From NCBI RefSeq assembly GCF_030161635.1, contig NZ_BSUO01000003.1, forward strand, positions 1 to 49,320: a stretch of 49,320 bases of DNA. Direction: 5' to 3'. Shown here in pieces: positions 1 to 9,816 of the stretch. Every line of letters starts with the position of its first letter. The first letter of the stretch is position 1. Below the pieces are notes generated by a model. The model was not told where the DNA came from and did no database searches. It saw only the letters and a program-made list of their open reading frames with translations. A program made the translations under genes and the position numbers. The DNA comes from Mobilicoccus caccae. GTDB taxonomy: Bacteria > Actinomycetota > Actinomycetes > Actinomycetales > Dermatophilaceae.

Positions 1-814
<814 letters not shown>

Positions 815-817
815 GCC

Positions 818-2923
818 TTACCCCTTGGCCTGGATGCCGGTGATGGCGACGGTGTTGATGATGTCTCGCACGGTAGCGCCGCGCGAGAGGTCGTTGACGG
901 GCGCGTTGAGACCCTGCAGGACGGGCCCGATCGCCACGGCGGACGCGCTGCGCTGGACGGCCTTGTACGTGTTGTTCCCGGTGTTGAGGTCGGGGAACAC
1001 GAGCACGGTCGCGCGACCGGCCACCGGGGAGTCCTTGAGCTTGGTGGCCGCCACGTCGGGGTCGACCGCCGCGTCGTACTGGATCGGTCCCTCGACGAGG
1101 AGTTCGGGGGCGCGTTCGTGCACGAGGGCCGTGGCCTCACGGACCTTCTCGACGTCGGCGCCGGAGCCCGAGCCGCCCGTGGAGTAGGACAGCATCGCCA
1201 CCCGTGGCTCGACGCCGAACTGCGCGGCGGTCTTGGCCGAGGAGATCGCGATGTCGGTGAGCTGCTCGACGTTCGGGTCGGGGTTGATGGCGCAGTCGCC
1301 GTAGGCGAGGACCTTGTCGGCCAGGCACATGAAGAACACGCTGCTGACCACGGAGACGCCGGGAGAGGTGCGGATGATCTCCAGCGCCGGGCGGATCGTG
1401 TGGGCCGTGGTGGTGATCGATCCGGACACCATGCCGTCGGCCTCGCCGGCCTTGACCATGAGTGTGCCGAAGTAGGCGGGGTCGACCACGACGTCGTGGG
1501 CCCGGTCGAGGGTGACTCCCTTGTGGGCGCGCATCTCGGCGTAGGTGTGGGCGAACTGTTCGCGCAGCTCGCTGGTGTAGGGGTCGATGACGCGGGCGTT
1601 GCTCAGGTCGAGGCCGAGCACGATCGCGCGGTCGCGGATCTGGGCCTCGTCGCCGAGCAGCGTGAGCCTCGCCACGCGCCGCGCGAGGAGGGTGTCGGCG
1701 GCGCGCAGGATGCGGTCCTCGCCCCCTTCGGGCAGGACGATGTGCGCGTCGGCGGCGCGGGCCCGGGCCGTGAGCTGGTGCTCGAACATCAACGGCGTGA
1801 CGACCCGCGGTGCCGAGGAGGGCTCGTCCTCCGGCCCGGCCGCGGGCAGCAGCGCGTCGACGTCGACGTGATCGTGCACGAGCGCGCGGGCGTGCTCGAT
1901 CTTGCGGGTCGTGTGCGGCGTGATCCGCCCGGCGACCTCGTGCATGGCCATCGCGGTCTGCATCGTGTCGTCCTCGCACGTGAGCACGGGCAGCTCGACC
2001 TCCAGGCCCTCGACCAGGCGCGAGACCTGGCGAGACAAGGGGAATCCGCCGTTGAGCACGACACCGGCGAGCGCGGGGAACGTGGAGGACTTGTGCGCGA
2101 GCAGCGCCGCGATGAGCACCTCTTCGCGGTCGCCGGGACAGATGAGGACCTTGCCCTCGGTCAACCGGTCGAGCACGTGCGGCATCGTCATGCCGGCGAC
2201 GACGAGGCCGGCGGTCTCGCGGTCGAGCAGGCTGTCCTCACCGGCGAGCAGGGTCGCGTCGATGGCGGTCATGAGGTCGCGCAGGGTGGGCGCGCCGAGC
2301 AGTGTGTCGTCGGGCATGGCGAACACCCGCGGGGTGCAGGTGTCGAGGTCGAGCTCGGCGAGCCGGGACTCGATCGCCTCGCGCACGACGTCGACCTGGC
2401 CGTCGGGGACGCGGTTGGTGACCACGGCGGCGACGTCGGCGTGCCGGCTGCGGGCCTCCTGGACGCTCACGACGGCCGCGGTGGCGGTGGCGTCGGCGCC
2501 GCGGTCGATGGCGGGGACGACCAGCACCATCCGCGAACCCAGGTGGGCGGCGAGGGCGGCGTTGGTGGAGAACTCCGCGGGAGCGGGGACGCCGGTGAAG
2601 TCCGATCCGACGATGAGCACCATGTCGTGGATCGCGGCGAAGGCGTGGTAGCGCTCGACGGCCGTGCTGATGGCGGCCTCGGTGTCGCGGTGGATCTCCT
2701 CGTAGGTGACGCCGACGGCCTCCTCCAGGGGCGTCTGGGAGGTGGAGAACGGGTGGAGGAGCTCGAGGATGCGGTCGGAGGAGCGGTCCTGGACGACGGG
2801 GCGGAAGACGCCGACCCGGCCGCCGCGGGCGCAGAGTTCGGCAAGGAGCCCGACCGCCAACGCGGTCTTTCCTGATCGGGATTCGACGGACGCGAGGTAC
2901 AGGCTGCGAGTCACGTTTTTCAC
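818..2923 (-). CDS. pta: Phosphate acetyltransferase, long (DRTGG-containing) form
   Basis: Converts acetyl-CoA + phosphate to acetyl phosphate + CoA and works with the downstream acetate kinase in overflow or acetate metabolism. The 701-residue product has the long-form architecture: an N-terminal P-loop-like domain ([17 protein letters not shown] near residues 8-24), a middle DRTGG-type region, and a C-terminal PTA_PTB catalytic domain (from about residue 370, with the [32 protein letters not shown] and [17 protein letters not shown] motifs). I chose the GTG at 2921-2923 because GGGAGG lies 5 nt upstream; a longer open frame to 2953 has no such site. Expression probably starts in the short divergent region up to 3063. 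The frame is intact. Confidence 0.95.
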   Translation of the reverse strand: MKNVTRSLYLASVESRSGKTALAVGLLAELCARGGRVGVFRPVVQDRSSDRILELLHPFSTSQTPLEEAVGVTYEEIHRDTEAAISTAVERYHAFAAIHDMVLIVGSDFTGVPAPAEFSTNAALAAHLGSRMVLVVPAIDRGADATATAAVVSVQEARSRHADVAAVVTNRVPDGQVDVVREAIESRLAELDLDTCTPRVFAMPDDTLLGAPTLRDLMTAIDATLLAGEDSLLDRETAGLVVAGMTMPHVLDRLTEGKVLICPGDREEVLIAALLAHKSSTFPALAGVVLNGGFPLSRQVSRLVEGLEVELPVLTCEDDTMQTAMAMHEVAGRITPHTTRKIEHARALVHDHVDVDALLPAAGPEDEPSSAPRVVTPLMFEHQLTARARAADAHIVLPEGGEDRILRAADTLLARRVARLTLLGDEAQIRDRAIVLGLDLSNARVIDPYTSELREQFAHTYAEMRAHKGVTLDRAHDVVVDPAYFGTLMVKAGEADGMVSGSITTTAHTIRPALEIIRTSPGVSVVSSVFFMCLADKVLAYGDCAINPDPNVEQLTDIAISSAKTAAQFGVEPRVAMLSYSTGGSGSGADVEKVREATALVHERAPELLVEGPIQYDAAVDPDVAATKLKDSPVAGRATVLVFPDLNTGNNTYKAVQRSASAVAIGPVLQGLNAPVNDLSRGATVRDIINTVAITGIQAKG

Positions 2924-3063
2924 GATAACCTCCCGAGAAATAGCCGGTGACACGCCCGGTGATTCGCGAGGTGCCTCCTGTCCCTTCGGCCGCCACGGCC
3001 GACTCAGAAGTCGGACATTTCGACCGATGGGTGCCCGACGACATCAACGAGCCGGGAGAATTC

Positions 3064-4607
3064 GTGCGACGCCCCTTCAGAAAAGACCCGGTCATCCAGA
3101 CCGCGACGACCCCGATCGAGCACGACGAGGTCTTCATCCTTCGCAAGGTCGTCAAGACCCTGGCGGGGGCGGAGGGCTACCAGGCCGCCGCACACGCCGG
3201 CATCAACCGGGTGTGCGACACCGTCGGGTGGGACCTGTCCAGCGTGTGGCGGGTCGACGAGGAGGCCGGCGGGCTCGTCCTCGACGTGTCCTGCGGACGC
3301 AACCCCGAGCTGACCGCGAGGTCGGCCGGAGTCGTCATCCCCGCGGTGCGGGCGGGCTCGGCAAGGCCTGGCAGACCGGTGAGCTCGTCCTCGAGGAGGG
3401 CGAACTGCGCGATCTCCAGGCGATGCTCGGCCCGGATGCGCCGGTCCTGTCGACCACGCTGGCCATCCCGATCTTCTCGGGGCGTCGCGTCGAGGGGGTC
3501 CTGAGCTTCGCGTCCCTCGAGCCGTGGCCGCGCACCGAGCGCCGCATGGAACTCATGCGCTGCGTCGGCGACCTGGTGTCGCAGGCCCTGGACCGGATCC
3601 AGGCGGCCGAGTCCTCCGCCGAACGCGCTCGTGACGCGACCGCGATCAACGCGGTGCTGCGCGAGGTCACCGAGGCGGAGTCCGAAGAGGCCGCGGTGAA
3701 GATCGCGCTCGACACCATCCGGCGCGAATTCGGTTGGGCCTACGGCTCCTTCTGGGCCGTCGACCCGGAGGCGCAGGTCCTGCGCTTCTCCACCGAGTCC
3801 GGTGACGCCGGCTCGGAGTTCCGGGACGTGACGCGCGCGGCGACCTTCGCCGAGGGCGTGGGCCTGGCCGGGCGCACCTGGCAGAAGCGGGATCTCGTGT
3901 TCGAGGCCGATCTCGGCACGGTCACCGACTGCGTGCGCGCACCGGCCGCCCAGCGCGCCGGGGTGAAGTCGGGCGTGTGCGTGCCGATCACGATCGGCTC
4001 CCAGGTGGTCGGCACCATGGACTTCTTCGCCACCCGCGAGATCGTGCTGACCGACGCGCGCCGCGACGCCCTGCGCAACACGGCGTTCCTCGTCTCGCAC
4101 AGTCTCGAGCGCAGCCGTGCCACCGCGCGGATCGCGCACGCCGGCCGCGAACTCATCACCTCGATCTCCGAGGTCGGCAAGAACGTCGATTCCGCGCGGG
4201 ACGTCGCCGCCGAGGCGAATCGCATCACGGCCGAGGCGGGCCGGATCGTCGCCGGGCTGGACAACAGCTCCATCGAGATCGGCGCCGTCGTCAAGACCAT
4301 CACGACCATCGCCGAGCAGACCAACCTCCTCGCCCTCAACGCCACGATCGAGGCGGCCTGTGCCGGCGACGCGGGCAAGGGCTTCGCCGTGGTCGCCGGA
4401 GAGGTCAAAGACCTGGCGCGCGAGACCGCGTCGGCCACGGAGGAGGTCGGCACGAAGGTCGCGAAGATCCAGTCGGATTCGACGGCGGTGCGCGGTGCGC
4501 TCGACGAGGTCTCACAGACGGTGCGCCAGATCAACGACGCTCAGGAAGTCATCGCGAGCGTCCTGCGAGAGCAGGTGGAGGTCACGCGCAGCGTCCTCGG
4601 CGGCTGA
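3064..4607 (+). CDS. Soluble GAF-GAF methyl-accepting chemotaxis-like protein (frameshifted)
   Basis: Cytoplasmic sensor of unknown ligand. After correction it is about 514 residues: GAF 1 (about 25-165), GAF 2 (about 190-340), then an MCP signalling hairpin (about 365-500) with the tip motif [17 protein letters not shown] and [16 protein letters not shown]. There is no transmembrane segment. The frame breaks near 3352, where one base is missing in the GCGGGCGGG stretch; restoring it gives an uninterrupted [12 protein letters not shown]. The GTG at 3064 has GGGAG 5 nt upstream. An open frame from 2947 also exists but would crowd the pta promoter. No cheA, cheW or flagellar gene is in the window, so the partner is unknown. 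Confidence 0.8.
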
Positions 4608-4690
4608 GTGTCGGGATGTCGGCGGCGACGCACACATCGCAGCGAGAGTGGCGACACCCGCCGAATCTCCTACGCCTCCTCCGGTCTCGT

Positions 4691-4712
4691 GCCGCCTCCG
4701 ATCGGAGGCGGC
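4691..4712. terminator. Perfect 22-nt palindrome, possible terminator
   Basis: GCCGCCTCCGA followed at once by its exact reverse complement, in the 208-nt gap between the GAF sensor and the esterase. There is no U-tract on either strand, so it could equally be a protein-binding site. The rest of the gap shows nothing recognisable. Confidence 0.35.
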
Positions 4713-4815
4713 CTCGAGCTCGCTGTCCTGGGCGGCTCCCGTCGAGCGATCTCCCAGGTGGGGTCGCTACCCTGCCGACTCGTGCCGGGGGCGCGCGTGA
4801 GTACCAGGGGGGACG

Positions 4816-5823
4816 ATGAGACGGATGCCGGTGGCCGTGACGGCTGCCCTCGCGCTGAGCCTGCTGGGTGCGTGCGCCACCACGCCCCCGCTGACGCCGG
4901 AGGAACATCGGACCATGCACCCCACGCCGTCCACCCCACCCGCCACACCCGTGCCGGAGCAGCACGTGCGTGATCAGGCGTACGTCGCCGGCGGCGACGA
5001 CGCACACACGCTGGACCTCACGGTGCCGGGCGGTCACCGCGGTCCGCGTCCGGTGGTCGTGTTCATCCACGGCGGCGGCTGGGAGGGCGGCTCCCGAGCG
5101 CTGTTCGAGAGCACCGAGGGGCAGAACGTCGCGGCCCTGCGCGACGCCCTGCACCGGCGCGGCTGGGCGACCGCGAGCATCGACTACCGCCTGTCCGGGG
5201 ACGCGCGGATGCCCGCGCAACTGCACGACGTCAAAGCCGCTGTGCGGTGGGTGTACTCCCACGCCGGGCGCTACGGACTCGATCGGGAGCGCATCGCCGT
5301 GGCCGGGGAGTCCGCCGGCGGGCACCTGGCGCAACTGCTCGGGACGACCCGGGGGCGGGCCGCGCACGAGGGGCGCCTGGGGCCGCTGCAGGGTGCCTCC
5401 AGTCACGTCGTCGCCGTCGTGAGCTACTACGGCGTCTCCGATCTGGCGGCGGTCGTCCCCGATCGGGTCCGGGCCGGGTGTGGTCGTGGGTCCGCCGGGC
5501 GGAGTTCACCGGAGGGGAAGCTCATCGGCGCCGACCCCGGTGCCGAGGCGGGCGCGAAGGCCGCGGCGGCGGCGAGTCCGATCACGTACGTGTCGCCCGA
5601 GTCGGCGCCGACCCTGTTCATCCACGGGCGTCAGGACTGCGTCGTCCCGCACGCCCAGTCCGAGCGTGCGGCCGAGGCGCTGCGCCGAGCCGGTGTCGCG
5701 ACCGACCTCGTCCTCACCGACGGCGGGCACGCCGAATCCCGGTACTACGCAACGGAGGACATGCAGCGCAAGGCCGTCGACTTCCTCGCGACCTACCTGG
5801 ATCCGCCTGCCGACGGCGGATGA
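4816..5823 (+). CDS. Alpha/beta hydrolase lipoprotein (esterase/lipase, HGGGW type)
   Basis: Predicted secreted, lipid-anchored carboxylesterase of the hormone-sensitive-lipase-like/BD-FAE group; substrate unknown. The N-terminus has a short charged region, a hydrophobic stretch and the lipobox LLGAC, so the mature protein would start at a lipidated Cys near residue 16. The oxyanion motif HGGGW is at about residue 85, the nucleophile elbow GESAGG has its Ser near residue 166, the acid is in the HGRQDCVVP segment and the His in GGHAES near the C-terminus. At 335 residues it is a normal length. The ATG at 4816 is preceded by a G-rich ribosome site. The gene is monocistronic and intact. Confidence 0.85.
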   Translation: MRRMPVAVTAALALSLLGACATTPPLTPEEHRTMHPTPSTPPATPVPEQHVRDQAYVAGGDDAHTLDLTVPGGHRGPRPVVVFIHGGGWEGGSRALFESTEGQNVAALRDALHRRGWATASIDYRLSGDARMPAQLHDVKAAVRWVYSHAGRYGLDRERIAVAGESAGGHLAQLLGTTRGRAAHEGRLGPLQGASSHVVAVVSYYGVSDLAAVVPDRVRAGCGRGSAGRSSPEGKLIGADPGAEAGAKAAAAASPITYVSPESAPTLFIHGRQDCVVPHAQSERAAEALRRAGVATDLVLTDGGHAESRYYATEDMQRKAVDFLATYLDPPADGG

Positions 5824-5871
5824 ACGCAGCGGTGGATCCGGGACCCGACCGGGCGGGGGAGCCCTCGGGGA

Positions 5872-5891
5872 GGTCCTCCTGGAGGAGGACC
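5872..5891 (+). terminator. Hairpin after the esterase gene
   Basis: GGTCCTCC, loop TGGA, GGAGGACC: an 8-bp GC stem about 50 nt after the esterase stop and 100 nt before the VanZ-RDD start. A weaker inverted pair ACCCT...AGGGT follows at about 5896. There is no clear U-tract, so termination is a guess from position. Confidence 0.4.
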
Positions 5892-5992
5892 CGAAACCCT
5901 CCTGCAGGGTGACGCGCCGAGGGGAGGCCGGCGGGCACCGTGGTCGGTGAGAGCGCGGACCCGCGCTCGACGCGACCGTCCGAGGAGTCGAC

Positions 5993-7131
5993 ATGTTGAG
6001 CCAGGCCGTCTGGTCCGTGATCGCCGGTCTCGCCCTGTCGGGTGTGGCCTTCGTGCCCGTGCTGGTGTGGCAGTACCGCCGCTACGGTGCGCCGTCGCCC
6101 ATGCGCTTGTTCGGCCTGGTCATGGCCGCGGTGTACGGGTCGGCGATCATCGCCTACACGCTGTTCCCGCTGCCCGGGCCGGGGAGCTGACCCCGGGGTT
6201 CTGCACCGCTCGCGGTCGCCCTCTCGAACTCGATCCGACCGCCTACTTCCGCGCGATGCCGCGTGAGCTCGCCGGGCTGTCGCCGATCGCGATGGCGAAG
6301 AGCTGGGTGGTCATGCAGATGGTCCTCAACGTCGCGCTCTTCGTGCCGCTCGGGGTGCTCGGGCGGCGGCTGGGGCACTGGTCGGCCGGTCGGACCGTCC
6401 TCACCGGGGCCGGGGTGTCGCTGCTGGTGGAGGCCACGCAGTACACCGGCAACTGGGGGCTCATGGCGTGCTCCTACCGGTTCGCCGACGTCAACGACCT
6501 CATCACCAACACCACCGGCACCGCGATCGGCGTGGCCGTGGCCGGGTTCGTCCCGCGGTTGTTCGCCGACCCCGACGCCCTCGTGCGGCAGCGGGAGTCC
6601 GCCCGCCCCGTCACCCGGGTGCGCCGGTGGACCGCGATGCTGCTGGACGCCTGGATCCTCGCCTGCGCCGTCGCGCTCACCTGGGTGGGGGTGTTCATCG
6701 CGTTCGGGCTGGCCGTGGGGCCGCGCCTGGAGGAGCGGGGGATGAGCGACCTCGCGCTCGAGCTGATGCGGTGGGCGGCGGTGGCCGTCACGGTCGCCCT
6801 CGCCGTGCTGCCCACCCTGCGCGGATCGCGGGCCTCCCTCGGGCAGCGGATCGTCTACCTGCGACCCGTGCCGGTCCGGCGGGACCGCCCGTTCCCGCTG
6901 GTCACGCCCGGTCTGCTGCGCGGGGTCGCCGCGGTGGGCATCTTCGCCGGACCCTTCCCCGTGGCGGCACTCGCCGTGCTGTGGCTCGTCGCCGACGTGC
7001 TGTGGGTGCTGCGCGACCCGCGAGGTCTGAGCGGGGTGGTCTCCGGGCACGACGTCGCCGATGCGCGGGCCGTGGACCGGGCGGGTTCGCACGCGGGCTC
7101 GGGAGCGACGGTGCGCGAACCCGTCGGCTGA
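5993..7131 (+). CDS. VanZ-like / RDD family membrane protein (frameshifted)
   Basis: Integral membrane protein of unknown function. The N-terminal half (residues 1-190) is VanZ-like, with YTLFPLPGP, ALFVPLGVLGRRL, EATQYTGNWGL and RFADVNDLITNTTGTAIG. The C-terminal half (from about residue 205) is an RDD domain with RRWTAMLLDAWI and further hydrophobic segments; 7-8 membrane spans in total. The ATG at 5993 has GAGGAG 5 nt upstream. The frame breaks at about 6182, where one G is missing in the CCGGGG run: the first frame ends after PLPGPGS, while the shifted frame continues PGELTPGFC. Corrected length is 379 residues. VanZ proteins have been linked to glycopeptide tolerance, but nothing here shows that role. 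Confidence 0.75.
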
Positions 7132-7167
7132 ACCGCGCGGCCGACACGGGCGGTCGTGGACGGCGAG

Positions 7168-7206
7168 GGGTGAACCCCGCAGCCTCGGCGGCTGCGGGGT
7201 TCACCC
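7168..7206. terminator. Bidirectional terminator hairpin between convergent genes
   Basis: A 17-bp perfect stem (7168-7184 pairs with 7190-7206, the right arm beginning GGCTGCGGGGTTCACC) with a 5-nt loop. It lies 37 nt after the VanZ-RDD stop and 39 nt after the stop of the convergent phosphoesterase gene, so it can serve both. Confidence 0.8.
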
Positions 7207-7244
7207 TCATCGGGCCGTGCCCGGTCCGTTCTTCCGGTGCGGCG

Positions 7245-9104
7245 TCACTTCACCGGCGCGCGCTCGTCGACGACCGTGAAGCGGACCGTCTCGGTGTAGA
7301 CCCGGCCGTGGCGGTCGGTGCCCTTCACGGTGGCGGTGTGGGTGCCGTTCGACAGGTTCTTCGGCAGCGTGGCGCGCCACACCGAAGAGCTGTTCTGGGG
7401 CACGTTGCCGCCGGCCGACAGCAGGTTGGCGTTGGCGACCTGGACGTCGGCGAACTCCCACCCGGTGTTGGTCTTCTCGCCCTTGCCCGGCTGCGCGAGC
7501 TCCGCCACCTGGTAGGCGCGGCCGTCGACGGACATCTCGACCGTGGCGTCGCGTGAGCCGAGCAGGAAGTTGGCCGAGATCCAGGTGCCGCCCTCGAGGT
7601 CCTCATCCGTGATGACGTTGAGGTTGCCCATGGTGGGGCGTGCACCCTTGTCGGCGGCCTTGTCCGCGCGCCACGCGAGAGCCTTGGGGGCCCAGTCACG
7701 CCACGTCGGGGAGTTCACGCCGAGGGAGAGCCGGTACTTCCAGGGCTCCTGGCGCACCTTGTAGCTCTCGACGAACCGGTTGCCCTTGAGCGACAGCGTC
7801 AGGGTGCCGGGACGGTTGCCACCGATGCCGACGGCGTAGGGCAGTCCGGACTCGTCGAGGTTGCCGGAGTACCAGTCGCCGGAGACGGCGCCCGCGACGA
7901 TCTGGTGGAACGGCAGCTCGGCGATGCCCTTGGCCGCCCATTCCTCACGCTTGGTGCCCGGGAGCAGGTTCTCGATGGTGTGGGTGTGGCCACCGATCAT
8001 GACGGTGTTCTCGGCGGTCCGACCGGTCGACTTCAGCACCGCGAACAGGTCGGCGGCGTTGTCGGTGCCCACGCCGCGGTAGTGCATGATCGGCGCGTGC
8101 GCGTTGATGACGACGAGCTTGTTCGCCGGCACGCTCGCGAGGTCCTTCTTCAGCCAGTCGAGCTGCTCCTGCGTGAGGGACTCCTTGTAGCCGCCGTTGT
8201 CCCACTTGCCGCCGGGCTTGGTGCCGTTGTAGCGGATGTTGTCGAGGGCGACCATGTGGGTGTTGCCGACGTCCCAGGAGAAGTAGGCCGGGCCGAACTG
8301 CGCGCGGTGGGTGTCGAGGCTGCCCTCGTCGTCCTTCGCGTCGAAGTCCATGTCGTGGTTGCCCGGCAGGGCGCGGACGGGACCCTGGAATTGGCGGTAG
8401 ATGTCCTTCGTCGGGTCGTTCATGGCGAGGTCGTCGCCCACGTTGTCGCCGAGGAGCAGCACGCCGCAGCCGCCGAGGTCGGTGCGCTTGACGAGGTCGC
8501 GCACCGCACCCTGCTTGGCGTAGGCGACCTCCTTGAGGTTGTAGCCCTGTGTGTCGGAGGCGACCGCGCAGTTCTGCGAGGTCTTCGCGGTGGCCTTCGA
8601 CTTCACCATCGGGAAGTTGACGGCCTTGGGCAGGGCGCCCGTGGCGGGTACGCCACCGAACCGGAGCTTGGGCGAGCCGGTCGGGAAGTGGTTGTAGGAG
8701 AACTGGGCGATGTTGTCCTCGTTCACCGGCACGGCGTAGCCCGAGGGCTGCGTGACGAAGACCGTCATGCGGTCGAACGCGGGGAGCGAGTACTCGCCGT
8801 CGGCGTTCGTGGTGACGACGTCGCGGCCGTTGGAGACGGTCACGCCGGCGATGCCCTTCTCGCCGCGGTCCTTGACGGAGTCCTTGTCCTTGTCGACGAA
8901 CACCGATCCGGTGAGGACCTTCTCGTCCGCGGCCTTGCCGCGGACGACCTGCACGTGACCGGTGTAGTCGTCACGGACGACCTGGGCCTTGCGCTCGGGG
9001 TTGACGGGCGGGGTGGAAGCGGCCTGCGAGACGGTCACGGGCGCGAGGGCCAGACCGACGAGCGGGAGGATCGCCGTGGCGACGCGGCGGGATGCCTTGT
9101 TCAT
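7245..9104 (-). CDS. Secreted calcineurin-like metallophosphoesterase
   Basis: Predicted exported phosphoesterase; substrate not evident. 619 residues. A Sec signal peptide (residues 1-30, ending near SQAAS) is followed by an Ig-like/SdrD-B-type N-terminal domain (about 50-140, GSVFVDKDKDSVKDRGEKG), the metallophosphatase core (about 170-420) and a C-terminal beta domain with another Ig-like end. Metal-ligand motifs are visible in GDNVGDDL, PGNHDMDFD, NAHAPIMHYRG and GGHTHTIEN. The start at 9102-9104 has AGGAGC 6 nt upstream; a longer open frame to 9350 lacks both ribosome site and signal sequence. The gene is intact and stands alone, ending at the terminator shared with VanZ-RDD. Confidence 0.85.
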   Translation of the reverse strand: MNKASRRVATAILPLVGLALAPVTVSQAASTPPVNPERKAQVVRDDYTGHVQVVRGKAADEKVLTGSVFVDKDKDSVKDRGEKGIAGVTVSNGRDVVTTNADGEYSLPAFDRMTVFVTQPSGYAVPVNEDNIAQFSYNHFPTGSPKLRFGGVPATGALPKAVNFPMVKSKATAKTSQNCAVASDTQGYNLKEVAYAKQGAVRDLVKRTDLGGCGVLLLGDNVGDDLAMNDPTKDIYRQFQGPVRALPGNHDMDFDAKDDEGSLDTHRAQFGPAYFSWDVGNTHMVALDNIRYNGTKPGGKWDNGGYKESLTQEQLDWLKKDLASVPANKLVVINAHAPIMHYRGVGTDNAADLFAVLKSTGRTAENTVMIGGHTHTIENLLPGTKREEWAAKGIAELPFHQIVAGAVSGDWYSGNLDESGLPYAVGIGGNRPGTLTLSLKGNRFVESYKVRQEPWKYRLSLGVNSPTWRDWAPKALAWRADKAADKGARPTMGNLNVITDEDLEGGTWISANFLLGSRDATVEMSVDGRAYQVAELAQPGKGEKTNTGWEFADVQVANANLLSAGGNVPQNSSSVWRATLPKNLSNGTHTATVKGTDRHGRVYTETVRFTVVDERAPVK

Positions 9105-9417
9105 GAGGTGCTCCTGGGTGAGAGACGGAGGGCTGGACGGGCCCGCCGTCACGCTGTCGCGCCGGGGTGAACGCGACTCTGCCGTCGTCTGTTGGCCCGA
9201 TGTACGCCACCTGACCGGACCCTGAGTAAATCCCTTGGTGCGCAACGAATTTCGGGTGACGTTCACCTGGTGTGCGCCGCCAGAGAACGTCGATCTGTTG
9301 TCGGGGTCGTCGGTCGCGCTGCGGGAGGGGTGAGGTGCGGGTGCAGGCATCGGGGTGCGGGCGGGCCGGACCCCGGCGTCCGGCGCGCCCAGCGTCGCGA
9401 TCGTCGGCGTGGTCCAG

Positions 9418-9529
9418 GACGTAGCGCAGTTTCGACGTACTCGCGGAGGGGGTCGGGGGCAACAGTGCAGGTCAGCGGGGTGGGGTGTGGCGGGACCCCC
9501 TCCAGATGACGTCGAAACTGTGCTACGTC
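9418..9529. repeat. 112-nt element bounded by long imperfect inverted repeats
   Basis: The arm at 9418-9438 (GACGTAGCGCAGTTTCGACG plus T) is the reverse complement of 9509-9529 with one mismatch. After a 5-6 nt unrelated stretch, GGAGGGGGTC in the left arm pairs again with GACCCCCTCC in the right arm, giving about 36 nt of pairing on each side around a roughly 40-nt centre. No protein is encoded. The element sits directly upstream of an MFS gene remnant, so it could be a REP/MITE-type repeat that moved into decaying sequence. The remaining gap (9105-9417) holds the phosphoesterase promoter region and nothing else recognisable. Confidence 0.6.
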
Positions 9530-9590
9530 TCGGGTGGCATGGGCGGCGTGCCCGCTACCGAGATGGGCGCTTCGTCCTGCGTGACGCGCC

Positions 9591-9794
9591 GGGGTGGGGG
9601 CGGGAGGCGTCGGCCTGGTACGTCCTCGCGTTCCAGGTCGGGATTGCGGCGGGCGCGGGCCTCGGAGGTCTCGTCATCGCGCTCCGGGCGGCCCCGGGAT
9701 GCTCCCACCCACGTCGTGCGTCGCGGTGGTCGCCGCGGCGGTCGTGGCGTGGGTGGCGGTGCGCGACCCTCATCGGACTGCTCGCCGGGCATGA
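9591..9794 (+). pseudogene. Remnant of the C-terminus of an MFS transporter
   Basis: Only the last two membrane segments of a DHA1-type efflux protein can be read. One frame gives SAWYVLAFQVGIAAGAGLGG, which resembles the family's 'xxYNxxxQxGxxxGxxLGG' helix 11 region. After a one-base loss near 9690 a second frame gives SCVAVVAAAVVAWVAVRDPH, a typical final helix and tail. No N-terminal part is present upstream: the inverted-repeat element and non-coding sequence lie there instead. The call rests on pattern memory of MFS tails rather than on an alignment. Confidence 0.45.
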
Positions 9795-9816
9795 GCGTCG
9801 TCAGGCCCGAGCCTCA

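Noticed and set aside
7905..9170. A 421-codon plus-strand open frame opposite the phosphoesterase
   Set aside because: Antisense shadow; no motifs, while the minus strand encodes a complete metallophosphoesterase with signal peptide.
9105..9300. A GTTCACC-like sequence upstream of the phosphoesterase as a possible PHO box
   Set aside because: Only one copy with no 11-bp direct repeat; not enough for a phosphate regulon site.
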